Part shown: in pieces, positions 9,901 through 18,061 of the stretch
How positions within the stretch are numbered: position 1 is the first letter of the stretch
Layout of the letters: every line of letters starts with the position of its first letter
Origin: Pedobacter planticolens
GTDB lineage: Bacteria; Bacteroidota; Bacteroidia; Sphingobacteriales; Sphingobacteriaceae
Assembly: GCF_014172375.1 (NCBI RefSeq)
Contig: NZ_WNXD01000001.1
Coordinates: forward strand, 806,001 to 870,000
Length of the DNA stretch: 64,000 nucleotides
Reading direction: 5' to 3'
Position numbers and translations under genes: made by a program
The notes under the pieces: generated by a model
Seen by the model: only the letters and a program-made list of their open reading frames with translations
Databases searched by the model: none
Told to the model about the DNA's origin: nothing

Positions 9901-11775
9901 GAAAAGAATGCAGTTAGATCAAAATCTAGTGCTACAATGGTGCTTGGTAAATTGTTTTACGATAAAAAAGATTACCCTAATGCGATAACAAACTTGCAGA
10001 ATTCTTATCAATATGCTAAATCTACTAAAGAAAACAGCCAGCTAATTGAATCCTCATTATACTTAGGGAAAGTGTCTTTGGCGATGAAAAAAGAAGATGA
10101 GGCTGCCAAATATTTCGATGAAGCCATTGTAAATTCAATTCGAGTAGGAGAGGCTAAAAATTTATGGGAAGCATTGTATAACCGCGGACTAATGTTTTAT
10201 AATCAAAATAAATTAGATTCTGCAGCCAACTATTTTAAACAAGCAGTAAATAGTGTAGAGCAAACGGGTAAAAATATTTTCGGTGGTGCTGCAGCTAAAA
10301 AAATCTTCACTTCCGATGAAAAGAAAGTAAATCTTTACAACACCTTAATTTCTACCTTAATTAAAGCAGGTAAAACCGATGAAGCTTTAGAATACACCAG
10401 CAGAAGTAACATTCAGGCTATTAAAGAAAAAATGGGGCAAATAGAGGTTAAAACTAATAATGTAGAAAAAGCCACAGCCTTACAGCAACAAAATCAGCTC
10501 GCAAATAAAGTAAATTCGGTTGAAGAAAATTTAGCAAAAGAAAAAGCAAAACCAGCGGATGAACAGAACAAAGAGAAAATCAATTCTTTACAAAAAGTAC
10601 AACAAATAGCACAAGTTCAATTGCTCAATTTTGTAGATAGCATGGTAAAAGCTTATCCAGATTTGCAAGAAAACTTTGTAAAAAACGTAAACCCAGAAGA
10701 TTTAAAAAAGTATAAAAGTAAAATTCCAGAAGATGTAGCAGTTTTATTATATGTAGTCAGAGAAAATCAGTTAATCATTTTCACACTAACTAAAGAAGGT
10801 ACAAAAGCCAAGTTAATACCAATTTCTGGAGCAGATCTTTCTTCAAACATTAGCGATTTCAGCGCAGTTCTTAAACAACCGTTTAAAGATAAAAATGCAG
10901 CACCATTAAATTTACGCGGAGCTAAAATCACCAATACCGTTCAATCATCACGTTCCGTTGCAGAAACTGGATCAAATTTATATCAAGTACTTATCGATCC
11001 TATTTTAAGCGATATCGCAGGAAAAAAACAACTCTGTATCATTAACAATGGCGAACTAAGCAGCATCCCATTCCAAGCAATTGGTAAAAAAGACGAGAAA
11101 GGAACATTCAGATATTTAGTAGAAGATTATGCGATTTTTTACACCAACAGATTAGATGTATTCAGTAATGTACAACCCGATTCAGTTAAAAATTCGAGCT
11201 TTGTCGCCTACGGAAACCCAGATCACAGCTTGCCAAATGCAGAAAAAGAAGTAAAGGAAATTAATAAAATCATGACTTCGGGCACCATTTATGTTGGCGA
11301 TCTAGCAACCGAAGACATGGCCAAAAAAAGCCTAACCTCAAATAAAATCGTTCACTTTGCAACTCACGGTATTTTAGATTACAACGATTTCTCTAAAACA
11401 TTCCTAAAATTCGCCAAATCAACAACTAACGATGGTAAACTAACCATCCAAGAAATAAAAGGTTTAGACATAGAAGATTGCGATTTAGTCACCCTATCTG
11501 CTTGCGAAACCGCTGTGTCATTAAGCGTAAATAAAGGCTGGTACATTTCTCCAGCCAATTCTTTTTTGGTAAACGGAGTAAAATCTGTCGTTGCCTCCTT
11601 ATGGTCTGTAGATGATGAAGCAACCAGTCTTTTAATGAGTTCATTCTATCAAAACCTCAAAAATATGCCAAAAGCACAGGCATTAAGAAAGGCACAAGAA
11701 ACGCTTAGTCAAAATCCAAAGTTTGTACATCCATTCTACTGGAGCGCCTTTATTTTGTACGGCGAATGGCGATAA
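6973..11775 (+). CDS. Exported TPR-CHAT protease-like protein, 1600 residues
   Basis: The protein starts with a signal peptide (about residues 1-27, ending SAKAQ). A long helical array of tetratricopeptide-type repeats runs from about residue 300 to 1060, followed by a coiled-coil-like Lys/Gln/Glu-rich stretch (about 1130-1230). A C-terminal CHAT domain spans about 1290-1598. The CHAT catalytic pair is intact: His1465 in HFATHG and Cys1511 in SACET. CHAT domains are caspase-like cysteine proteases, some of them in defence or cell-death systems. Here the signal peptide and the absence of an adjacent partner argue for a periplasmic or surface role. The substrate is unknown. The gene is flanked by intergenic DNA and is probably transcribed alone. 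Confidence 0.85.
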   Translation: MKNLTFSILQKWTGIIFIALFSFSAKAQNQKLFPKNLNFKVSNTYYGQGDSCYVFIYEGGKLGVKIGQQGKVYGVHSNEKPNRSQKELGFSTIVRIMGDTIIAKTTLYKPTITDEKVAIGDYLVLEINLPINNYNSLFYDLALMQITFTDVSKTPLYSLKQILTKDSKALEDSILIKSIADIKEIYDRVKDDESFTSLRVKMPEGRYAGKTTLEVMSKTTKADIIAFLKFVKSYPGKYVGNQYKIAEVFATWVVNKAPLNNQEVLDSVRYYATNKIKYDKFLTVNRITIVKDEYLKSWSIIANDLAIDGKAAEADALLKEVEKAGTSLNDTSGLGFYYYIAAQILQDKQQYAQAIVHVNKAIDLFKQSKYWEFYIKLKLKRIYIEIMLTDFVASEKTYKELTTDFAELKSQMEGNLYKELIAQHYGYYGFSLKRKGDLNEAKTFYQKSADQYNLLEDFSSKVQSALARENVADIETTQNNYEGSIPLYDSLIVAYKRMNQSAKQSYALNSKAYALSKMGQYDKNISNANEALAIQLKNADWNKAGYSYSQIGQSYFSLGKFKDAVNAHQQSILYRRKGNNFEGMGYSYSKLGSLYIEIGDKLKAIAALDSAKFCYTKANLKDKLAEIDGSIGDIYLSDKNVPKAVAYFLSAYESLKTLGLKQEMAKQLYNIAGATYTDDMPQSRKYYQLAYDLYKEIGIKDQVLYCLLNLGNLDTREKKYESAEKYFNQALVLSKEINGKREQAITYQKLADAAYTKLNLTDAILKYEQALAIYKEIDEKAEVANISIAIGSVNVSLGKFIEAEIAMQQALDISKTTNNYGGKADALSSLSDLYQLKGQFSTSKTMLDSCFKIYKQLGNSYQIANTHILLGNYYNRLSDNINAIKNYSTADSIFKAEKSPESRFTSLNNIGTIYFYQADYPQALNYFNQANAIIANQTVITDSKLLVITNIGEVYYHQKNYPEAEKNLALALKFSSEKNAVRSKSSATMVLGKLFYDKKDYPNAITNLQNSYQYAKSTKENSQLIESSLYLGKVSLAMKKEDEAAKYFDEAIVNSIRVGEAKNLWEALYNRGLMFYNQNKLDSAANYFKQAVNSVEQTGKNIFGGAAAKKIFTSDEKKVNLYNTLISTLIKAGKTDEALEYTSRSNIQAIKEKMGQIEVKTNNVEKATALQQQNQLANKVNSVEENLAKEKAKPADEQNKEKINSLQKVQQIAQVQLLNFVDSMVKAYPDLQENFVKNVNPEDLKKYKSKIPEDVAVLLYVVRENQLIIFTLTKEGTKAKLIPISGADLSSNISDFSAVLKQPFKDKNAAPLNLRGAKITNTVQSSRSVAETGSNLYQVLIDPILSDIAGKKQLCIINNGELSSIPFQAIGKKDEKGTFRYLVEDYAIFYTNRLDVFSNVQPDSVKNSSFVAYGNPDHSLPNAEKEVKEINKIMTSGTIYVGDLATEDMAKKSLTSNKIVHFATHGILDYNDFSKTFLKFAKSTTNDGKLTIQEIKGLDIEDCDLVTLSACETAVSLSVNKGWYISPANSFLVNGVKSVVASLWSVDDEATSLLMSSFYQNLKNMPKAQALRKAQETLSQNPKFVHPFYWSAFILYGEWR

Positions 11776-11864
11776 TAGAGTACGAAAGTTGTTAACCCGA
11801 AAGTCCGAAGATATTAACTCCTGACTTTCCGACATTGGGCTTTCGGTCTTTAAAGTTTCTTTCC

Positions 11865-11872
11865 TATCTTCG
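11865..11872 (+). promoter_or_regulatory. Probable -7 element of the lgt operon
   Basis: TATCTTCG, one base off TAnnTTTG, lies 15 bp before the lgt start codon. The upstream sequence contains the inverted pair CCGAAAG and CTTTCGG, which looks like a dispersed intergenic repeat rather than a -33 box. Confidence 0.35.
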
Positions 11873-11887
11873 CTTAAACTAAGAATT

Positions 11888-13042
11888 ATGTTTCCTACCG
11901 TTTCACACTTCCTATCCTATCTTTTTGGCATCGATGTGCCACTTCCATTCAACACATTTGGTGTTTTTGTAGCACTAGCTTTTGTAGGAGGCTATTGGGC
12001 TTTCACAAAAGAACTGAAACGTAAAGAAGCATTAGGCATTCTGCATCCAACAAAAAGAAATGTAGTAATTGGCGAACCAGCCTCTACACTAGAACTTGTT
12101 TCAAATGCCTTTTTTGGCTTTCTAATAGGGTACAAACTAATTTATGCACTCTTAAATTATAAACTATTTGTAAGCGATGCACAAACAGTTCTACTTTCAA
12201 CAAAAGGAAACCTTTTAGGCGGACTAGCATTAGCGGCTTTGTTTGCTTATTGGGCACATAAAGAAAAAGACAAAGTAAAATTATCCAAACCAAAAACGGT
12301 AGAAGTTACCGTTCATCCATATGAATTGATGAGCAATATGATTGTTTGGGCAGCAGTTTGGGGCTTCTTAGGTGCAAAGATTTTCGATAACCTAGAACAT
12401 TGGGATAGCTTTATAAAAGATCCAATTGGCGGGCTGCTATCTTTTAGTGGATTAACATTTTACGGAGGATTAATTTGCGGCGGTGCAGCAGTAATTTACA
12501 TTGCCCGTAAAAACGGAATAAAACCCTTGCACATGCTAGATGTTGGTGGACCAGGAATGATGTTAGCGTATAGCATAGGTCGTATTGGCTGTCATTTATC
12601 AGGAGATGGAGATTGGGGAATTCCAAACCTAAATCCTAAGCCATTTACATGGTTACCAGATTGGTTATGGGCATATACCTATCCAAATAACGTAGCTAAC
12701 GAAGGTAATCACATCGCAGGTTGCATTGGTAAATACTGCAACGAATTAGCTCAACCAGTTTATCCAACACCAATTTACGAAGTTATAATAGCCTTTATAC
12801 TCTTCTTAATCCTATGGAAAATTCGTACCCGAATTAAATTACCAGGTATGATGTTCGGTATTTATTTAATGCTAAACGGAGTAGAAAGATTTTTCATCGA
12901 ATTAATTCGTGTAAACTCAAAATATACAGTTGCAGGTATTCCATTTACGCAAGCAGAGCTAATTTCTTCCCTCTTATTTATCGCAGGATTATTATTGGTG
13001 ATTTATTCTATTAAAAACAAAGAGAAACACGCGAATTACTAA
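11888..13042 (+). CDS. lgt: Prolipoprotein diacylglyceryl transferase Lgt
   Basis: This inner-membrane enzyme moves diacylglycerol from phosphatidylglycerol to the lipobox Cys of prolipoproteins. The 384-residue sequence has several membrane segments and the Lgt signature region GRIGCHLSGDGDWG near residue 235, where the Arg and acidic residues line the active site. GGLTFYGGLICGG precedes it, as in other Lgt proteins. It is longer than the typical 260-330 residues, with an extra soluble loop near residues 115-145, as often seen in Bacteroidota. The stop abuts the suhB-like start, so the two are coupled. Confidence 0.93.
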   Translation: MFPTVSHFLSYLFGIDVPLPFNTFGVFVALAFVGGYWAFTKELKRKEALGILHPTKRNVVIGEPASTLELVSNAFFGFLIGYKLIYALLNYKLFVSDAQTVLLSTKGNLLGGLALAALFAYWAHKEKDKVKLSKPKTVEVTVHPYELMSNMIVWAAVWGFLGAKIFDNLEHWDSFIKDPIGGLLSFSGLTFYGGLICGGAAVIYIARKNGIKPLHMLDVGGPGMMLAYSIGRIGCHLSGDGDWGIPNLNPKPFTWLPDWLWAYTYPNNVANEGNHIAGCIGKYCNELAQPVYPTPIYEVIIAFILFLILWKIRTRIKLPGMMFGIYLMLNGVERFFIELIRVNSKYTVAGIPFTQAELISSLLFIAGLLLVIYSIKNKEKHANY

Positions 13043-13837
13043 ATGATGAATTACGAATTATTATGCTCAAAGGTTATCGCCATCACACGCTTAACGGGTA
13101 ATTTTATTCGCAAAGAAGCAATGGCTTTTGATGCAAATGCAATTGAATACAAAGGCTTAAACGACTTAGTTTCTTACGTAGATAAAAATGCGGAAAAACT
13201 TCTAGTAAAGAATTTAACAAAGTTGATACCAGATGCTGGCTTCATTACCGAAGAAGAAACCGTTAACACCAAAGGCAAAACCTACACTTGGATTATCGAC
13301 CCTTTAGATGGAACTACAAATTTTATTCACGGTATACCAACATATTCTATCAGCATTGCGCTATACGAAGAAGACAAACCCGTAATTGGTGTAGTATATG
13401 AAGTGAATAGAGGAGAAATGTTCTTCACGTTTAAAGGTGGCGCAGCGTATTTAAATAATAAAGAAATTCGTGTTTCAGCAAATGCAAATCTATCTCAATC
13501 TTTATTAGCTACTGGATTTCCTTATTATCAATTTGATAAACAACCACAATACATTCAGCTTTTTACCGAGATGATGCAGAAATGTCATGGGTTAAGGCGT
13601 ATTGGCTCTGCAGCAGTTGATCTTGCTTATGTAGCCTGCGGCAGATTTGATGCCTATTTCGAATATAACCTAAACTCTTACGATGTTGCTGCTGGAGCAT
13701 ATCTAGTGCAACAAGCAGGTGGTAAGATTATGAATTTTGCTGGCGGAGATGAATTTCTAGAAACCAGAGAAATTCTAGCAACTAACGGCAAAGTAACCGA
13801 TGAAATTTTAACAACCATCAAAAAGTATTTTCATTAA
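13043..13837 (+). CDS. suhB: Inositol monophosphatase family protein (SuhB-like)
   Basis: The 264-residue protein carries the Mg-binding motifs of the family: Glu70-Glu71 (FITEEE), Asp86 and Asp89 in WIIDPLDGTTNF, and the later DVAAGAYLVQQAGG segment. It would hydrolyse inositol-1-phosphate or related sugar phosphates, such as CysQ- or histidinol-phosphate-type substrates; the exact one cannot be told from sequence. The start ATG follows the lgt stop directly. A second ATG comes immediately after, so the true start could be one codon later. Confidence 0.9.
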   Translation: MMNYELLCSKVIAITRLTGNFIRKEAMAFDANAIEYKGLNDLVSYVDKNAEKLLVKNLTKLIPDAGFITEEETVNTKGKTYTWIIDPLDGTTNFIHGIPTYSISIALYEEDKPVIGVVYEVNRGEMFFTFKGGAAYLNNKEIRVSANANLSQSLLATGFPYYQFDKQPQYIQLFTEMMQKCHGLRRIGSAAVDLAYVACGRFDAYFEYNLNSYDVAAGAYLVQQAGGKIMNFAGGDEFLETREILATNGKVTDEILTTIKKYFH

Positions 13838-13878
13838 AAACTAGTAGCTTTATAATCAGTTCTTAAAGAAATTTATTT

Positions 13879-14334
13879 ATGGTAAAGAAAATCGTTTATG
13901 CACTATTGGCCTTGTTAATTGTAATCCAATTATTTAGACCTACAAAAAACATAACAACAACCGAACAAATACAATCAATTGATAAAGCTTACATTATTCC
14001 ACAAAATATTACAGGGATTTTGCAAAAAGCGTGTTATGATTGCCATTCAAATACTACAATTTATCCTTGGTACATCAACATTCAGCCAGTTGCATGGTGG
14101 ATGAATGACCATATTAAAGAAGGAAAGCGCAAACTTAATTTTTCAGAATTTGGAGCTTACACCTTAAAGAAACAAGATCATAAATTAGAAGAAGTAACCG
14201 AGCAAATAGTTGACGAAATGCCTTTAAAGTCGTATACACTAATGCATAACACAGCTAAACTTACAGCTGATGAGAAAAAATCACTAACAGATTGGGCAAA
14301 TACGTTAAGGAAAGAAATTCAAAGTAAAATGTAA
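13879..14334 (+). CDS. Haem-binding domain (haem_bd) protein
   Basis: A 151-residue protein with an N-terminal hydrophobic anchor or signal segment (about residues 4-20) and one CYDCHS motif, a c-type haem attachment site (CxxCH), followed by a WWMNDHIKEGKRKLNFSEF stretch typical of the Bacteroidota haem_bd family. It is expected on the outer face of the inner membrane as a small mono-haem protein; the redox partner is unknown. It lies 41 bp after suhB on the same strand and ends before a strong terminator, so it closes the lgt operon. Confidence 0.8.
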   Translation: MVKKIVYALLALLIVIQLFRPTKNITTTEQIQSIDKAYIIPQNITGILQKACYDCHSNTTIYPWYINIQPVAWWMNDHIKEGKRKLNFSEFGAYTLKKQDHKLEEVTEQIVDEMPLKSYTLMHNTAKLTADEKKSLTDWANTLRKEIQSKM

Positions 14335-14336
14335 AC

Positions 14337-14373
14337 AAAAAAGTCCCAGACATAATGTCGGGACTTTTTTTAT
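14337..14373 (+). terminator. Terminator of the lgt operon
   Basis: AAAAAAGTCCC and GACA pair with TGTC and GGGACTTTTTT around a short TAA loop, with one bulged A, and a T run follows. A second small hairpin (CCCC TTTA GGGG, about 14384-14396) lies between it and the convergent nfu gene and may serve the minus strand. Confidence 0.85.
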
Positions 14374-14404
14374 AATGATATAAAGCCCCTTTAGGGGTTT
14401 GGGG

Positions 14405-14956
14405 TTATAACGCTTCAGAAACTACTTCTTTAACCTCAGGCACCATACGTTGTAATAAATTCTGAATGCCAGATTTTAATGTAATAGTAGATGATGGACA
14501 ACCGCTGCAAGAACCTCTTAATTCTACAGTTACCACACCTTCATCAAATGATTTGTAACTAATCGCTCCACCGTCTTGTTCAACCGCTGGGCGCACATAA
14601 TCATGTAGTATTTGCTGAATTTTAATTTCTAGTTCACTTCCTTCAAAAGCAGGAGTTTCTTCACTTGTATTTTCTTTTATCTTAAGTTCAGATTCTACAG
14701 CACCTTTAACAAACTCTTTTAAAATTGCCTCAATATCACCCCATTCTGCATCTTCAGTTTTAGTAATCGTTACAAAGTTGCTTGCAAAAAATACACCACT
14801 TACAAAGTTAAATTTGAACAATTCTTTAGCAAAAGGAGAGTGCTCAGCACTTTCTTTCGTTGCAAAATCTTCACTACCATTAATTAAAAGTTTATTAACC
14901 ATAAACTTCATGGTAGCAGGATTTGGTGTTTGCTCTGTATATACGTTAATAGTCAT
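14405..14956 (-). CDS. NifU-like Fe-S scaffold/carrier (Nfu)
   Basis: This 183-residue cytoplasmic protein has an N-terminal Nfu_N domain (about residues 1-88, starting TEQTPNPATMKFM) and a C-terminal NifU domain (about 108-180). The NifU domain carries Cys150 and Cys153 in CSGCPSS, which bind a bridging 4Fe-4S cluster in the dimer. It would deliver clusters to target enzymes such as the radical-SAM enzymes seen here. The domain order is that of mitochondrial Nfu1 rather than E. coli NfuA. Confidence 0.9.
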   Translation of the reverse strand: MTINVYTEQTPNPATMKFMVNKLLINGSEDFATKESAEHSPFAKELFKFNFVSGVFFASNFVTITKTEDAEWGDIEAILKEFVKGAVESELKIKENTSEETPAFEGSELEIKIQQILHDYVRPAVEQDGGAISYKSFDEGVVTVELRGSCSGCPSSTITLKSGIQNLLQRMVPEVKEVVSEAL

Positions 14957-15136
14957 GTCTTTAATTTTATGCTACAAAAATAATTAATTCTAATTCTAAA
15001 TAATAGATAGTAGATGTCTATTTTAGGTCATTTTGATTAGCATGACGTTTTATTGGAAATAGAAAATAGAGAATAAGAAATGGATATAATACTTAGCATC
15101 TCGTCTATTACCCATTTCCTATTCCCTTCTTCTAAA

Positions 15137-16483
15137 CTAGAATATCCCTGTATAATTAAATGGTGTAATCTGTTTTAATTCTGCTTTAATATTATCGTTT
15201 ACATCCAATTCATCAATAAATGCAGACATAGTTTGTGCAGTAATCTTCTGATTAGTACGTGTTAATGCTTTTAAAGCTTCGTATGGATTCGGATAAGCTT
15301 CGCGTCTTAATACTGTTTGAATAGCTTCAGCAACAACAGCCCAGTTATTTTCTAAATCTGCCGCGATTGCCTCATTGTTAAGAATAATTTTGTTCAATCC
15401 TTTTAAAGTAGAACTGATGGCAATAATAGTGTGTGCCACAGGAACACCTACATTTCTTAAAACAGTCGAATCTGTTAAATCTCTTTGTAACCGTGAAATA
15501 GGTAATTTAGCAGCAAAAAATTCAAATAAAGCGTTTGCCAATCCAGCATTTCCCTCTGCATTTTCAAAATCAATAGGATTTACTTTATGTGGCATGGCCG
15601 ATGAACCAACTTCACCTTCTTTAATTTTTTGTTTGAAATAATTTTTAGAAATATAAGCCCAAATGTCTCTATCTAAATCGATGATAATATTGTTAATTCG
15701 TTTTAAAGCATCACATTGTGCTGCAAACTGATCATAATGTTCTATTTGAGTGGTATACTGAGCACGATTTAAACCTAAAACTTCGTTCACGAAGTTGTTT
15801 GAAAAATCAACCCAGTTAATTTTGGGGTAGGCGATATGATGTGCATTGAAATTTCCTGTTGCTCCGCCAAATTTAGCACTGTTAGGAATGTTTTTTAAAT
15901 TTTGTAATTGGATATTCAAACGTTCTGCAAAAACCATAAATTCTTTACCCAATTTGGTTGGAGAAGCAGGTTGTCCATGTGTGTGTGCTAACAAAGGAAT
16001 GTCAGCCCATTCTTGCGCCAATCCATTTATCTTTTCAATGAGTTCTGTAATGGCTGGATAATAACTTTCTTCTAACGCAAGTTTAAAAGTATAAGGTATT
16101 GCAGTGTTATTTATATCTTGAGAGGTTAAACCAAAATGGATAAATTCTTTATAAGGTTGTAAGTTAAGTTCGTCAAATTTTGTTTTAATGAAATATTCCA
16201 CCGCTTTCACATCATGATTGGTAATGCTTTCGGTATCTTTTACTTGTTGTGCATCAACATCATTAAAGTTTTGATGAATGGTTCTAAGTTTTGGATAAAG
16301 TGCAGTATCAAATTTTTCTAATCCTGGTATTTTCGCTTCACACAATGCTATAAAATATTCGATCTCTACAAAAACACGATATTTTATTAAAGCATATTCA
16401 GAAAAATAATCAGCAAGTTTTGCAGTGGTTTTTCTATAACGACCATCTACAGGAGAAATGGCTTGAAGCGGAGATAAATTCAT
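15137..16483 (-). CDS. purB: Adenylosuccinate lyase
   Basis: The 448-residue protein carries the fumarase/aspartase superfamily signature SSAMPHKVNPIDFENAEGN (about residues 288-306) and the HTHGQPASPT segment of PurB. It acts twice in purine synthesis, on SAICAR and on adenylosuccinate, releasing fumarate. It matches the E. coli-type PurB in length and ends (FNYTGIF). It stands alone on the minus strand. The 180-bp interval to nfu contains only a weak inverted repeat (GAATAAGAAATGG with CCCATTTCCTATTC). Confidence 0.93.
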   Translation of the reverse strand: MNLSPLQAISPVDGRYRKTTAKLADYFSEYALIKYRVFVEIEYFIALCEAKIPGLEKFDTALYPKLRTIHQNFNDVDAQQVKDTESITNHDVKAVEYFIKTKFDELNLQPYKEFIHFGLTSQDINNTAIPYTFKLALEESYYPAITELIEKINGLAQEWADIPLLAHTHGQPASPTKLGKEFMVFAERLNIQLQNLKNIPNSAKFGGATGNFNAHHIAYPKINWVDFSNNFVNEVLGLNRAQYTTQIEHYDQFAAQCDALKRINNIIIDLDRDIWAYISKNYFKQKIKEGEVGSSAMPHKVNPIDFENAEGNAGLANALFEFFAAKLPISRLQRDLTDSTVLRNVGVPVAHTIIAISSTLKGLNKIILNNEAIAADLENNWAVVAEAIQTVLRREAYPNPYEALKALTRTNQKITAQTMSAFIDELDVNDNIKAELKQITPFNYTGIF

Positions 16484-16567
16484 TTGAATGAGGAAATTGA
16501 TTCAGCCGCAAAGGTAACATTTATCAGGCATTTATGATAGCTAAAAGCTGATAAAATGCCTAGAATC

Positions 16568-16603
16568 AAAAAAGGTTCTAACAAATTTGCTAGAACCTTT
16601 TTA
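16568..16603 (-). terminator. Terminator of the small lipoprotein gene
   Basis: AAAAAAGGTTCTA and TAGAACCTTTTT form a 12-bp stem over a ten-base loop just downstream of the 16621-16830 gene on the minus strand. Confidence 0.8.
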
Positions 16604-16620
16604 TAAGATTTAACTACTGA

Positions 16621-16830
16621 CTAGTGTTTAGCAGCAGAATCAACTTTAGTAGCAGCAGAATCAACTTTTGCAGCAGCTGAATCAACAGTTTTAGCAGCTG
16701 AATCTACAGTTGCAGCAGCTGAATCAACAGCAGTTGAATCAGTAGCTTCTGCTTTTTTCTCTGAATTACAAGCAGCTACACCTAAAGATAATGCTAAAGC
16801 TAAAAAGCCAAATTTGAATAAGTTTTTCAT
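16621..16830 (-). CDS. Small repeat lipoprotein (DSAA repeats)
   Basis: A 69-residue protein with a lipoprotein signal (MKNLFKFGFLALALSLGVAAC, with Cys21 as the likely acylation site). The mature part is almost entirely five degenerate copies of a VDSAA-x-(T/K) unit rich in Ala, Asp and Ser. No catalytic motif is seen. The first eleven residues are identical to those of the neighbouring gene 16929-17132, so the two are paralogues whose mature parts diverged. Function unknown; a periplasmic or outer-membrane structural lipoprotein is a guess. Confidence 0.75.
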   Translation of the reverse strand: MKNLFKFGFLALALSLGVAACNSEKKAEATDSTAVDSAAATVDSAAKTVDSAAAKVDSAATKVDSAAKH

Positions 16831-16928
16831 TTTAATTTTCTGTTTAAATAATTAATTAATTTACATGTTAATACTGCAAAGTTAAAAAGGTAACCCGCAA
16901 ATGTGAAAAAAAGTTAATTATTTTTTAT

Positions 16929-17132
16929 TTAGTGCTTAATCTTCGTTGAATCGACATTTATTTTATTTGAATCGAGCATTTTAGAATCGACACTAGAAGT
17001 ATCTATCTTCGAAGTGTCTATTTTTGTGCTGTCAATTACAGGTGTTTTTGGATCTGAACCAAAAAGACCACATGCCGTTAATGATGTTGCAATTGCAAAG
17101 GCTAAAAAGCCAAATTTAAATAAGTTTTTCAT
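16929..17132 (-). CDS. Small Asp/Ser/Thr-rich lipoprotein, paralogue of its neighbour
   Basis: A 67-residue protein beginning MKNLFKFGFLA, as in the next gene, with a lipobox at TACG (Cys21). The mature part repeats IDST/IDTS-like units (DSTKIDTSKIDTS). It lies 98 bp upstream of its paralogue on the same strand. The shared leader and different repeat tails suggest tandem duplication followed by repeat slippage. Function unknown. Confidence 0.72.
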   Translation of the reverse strand: MKNLFKFGFLAFAIATSLTACGLFGSDPKTPVIDSTKIDTSKIDTSSVDSKMLDSNKINVDSTKIKH

Positions 17133-17490
17133 GTTTCTTTTTTAATTTTAGGTTATTAAATGGATTTACACTTAATGCATAAAAAATAGAAAGGTGACCT
17201 TGAAAAATCGAAAATATATTTTTTATTTTTTGGGGTTACTATTGTTTGTTTTTGGTATTAACGGGTGTAAGTTTTTTGCAGCAAAATTGTGTTATAAACC
17301 TGATAGAAGCGGTATTGAACCTTAGCTGAAAGCTTAGGGAAATAAGAGCGTATAGCAGGACTAACTTTAATAAATGTTACAGCTTTTGCTTTTCTAATTA
17401 AGAAAATTTTAGCGTAAGCATTGTCATTTTTCAGCAAAAAATATTTTTTTTGTCTATCATTGGGTTACCATTCACGTTTAAATGTATTAA
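17133..17490 (+). other. 358-bp interval between divergent genes
   Basis: It separates the small lipoproteins (minus) from the ECF sigma gene (plus). It holds one possible micro-gene (17200-17325) and a TATCATTG sequence near 17455-17462 that may be the sigma gene's -7 element. I see no repeat or RNA gene. Confidence 0.5.
17200..17325 (+). CDS. Possible 41-residue lipoprotein-like micro-gene
   Basis: A short frame starts at TTG 17200, preceded by AGAAAGG at a normal Shine-Dalgarno distance. It encodes a basic N-terminus (KNRK), a hydrophobic stretch (FLGLLLFVFGI) and NGC, shaped like a lipoprotein signal, then about 19 residues to a TAG. A GTG two codons upstream is also possible. The resemblance to a signal peptide is the only support, and chance in AT-rich DNA is quite possible. 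Confidence 0.3.
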   Translation: MKNRKYIFYFLGLLLFVFGINGCKFFAAKLCYKPDRSGIEP

Positions 17491-17493
17491 TTG

Positions 17494-18060
17494 GTGAGTA
17501 TTAAGTTAAGCAGTTCAGTTCCAACAGATAGAGAGGTAGTATTAGGTATACTTAACAACTCAGAAGAAGCGCTAAATAAGTTGTATGCGGGGTATTATCC
17601 GATGGTTTTACAATTTATTTTAACAAATAATGGTAGTGAGGATGATGCAAAAGATGTATATCAGGAAGCTATTATTGTTTTATATAACAAAATTAAAGGC
17701 GGAAATTTTGAGCTCAGCAGTAAGTTAAAGACATATTTGTATTCGGTTAGTCGACGCATTTGGTTAAAAAAACTTACACAGCATAGCAAAAAAACGAATA
17801 ACATAGCCGACTTTGAAGATGTTTTAGCTGTTGATGAAGATGTTGAACAGCATGAAGAAAAGGATATGCAGTTTGATAAGATGAAAGTAGCCTTAGAAAG
17901 TTTAGGCGAACCTTGTAAAACCATTATTCAAGATTTTTACATACATAGTTTATCTATGCAAGATATTTGTGAGAAATTTGGTTATACCAATACAGACAAT
18001 GCTAAAACACAGAAATATAAGTGTTTACAAAGATTAAAGAAGTTATTTTTTCAATCATAA
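17494..18060 (+). CDS. ECF-type RNA polymerase sigma factor
   Basis: This protein of about 188 residues has sigma region 2 (LYAGYYPMVLQFILTNNGSE, then AKDVYQEAIIVLYNK) and a region 4 helix-turn-helix near the C-terminus (SMQDICEKFGYTN). There is no in-frame ATG near the start; GTG 17494 is chosen over TTG 17491 because GTG is the commoner alternative. The next gene begins after one base and encodes a membrane protein with an anti-sigma-like cytoplasmic head, so it probably controls this factor. Target promoters are unknown. Confidence 0.88.
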   Translation: MSIKLSSSVPTDREVVLGILNNSEEALNKLYAGYYPMVLQFILTNNGSEDDAKDVYQEAIIVLYNKIKGGNFELSSKLKTYLYSVSRRIWLKKLTQHSKKTNNIADFEDVLAVDEDVEQHEEKDMQFDKMKVALESLGEPCKTIIQDFYIHSLSMQDICEKFGYTNTDNAKTQKYKCLQRLKKLFFQS

Positions 18061-18061
18061 A

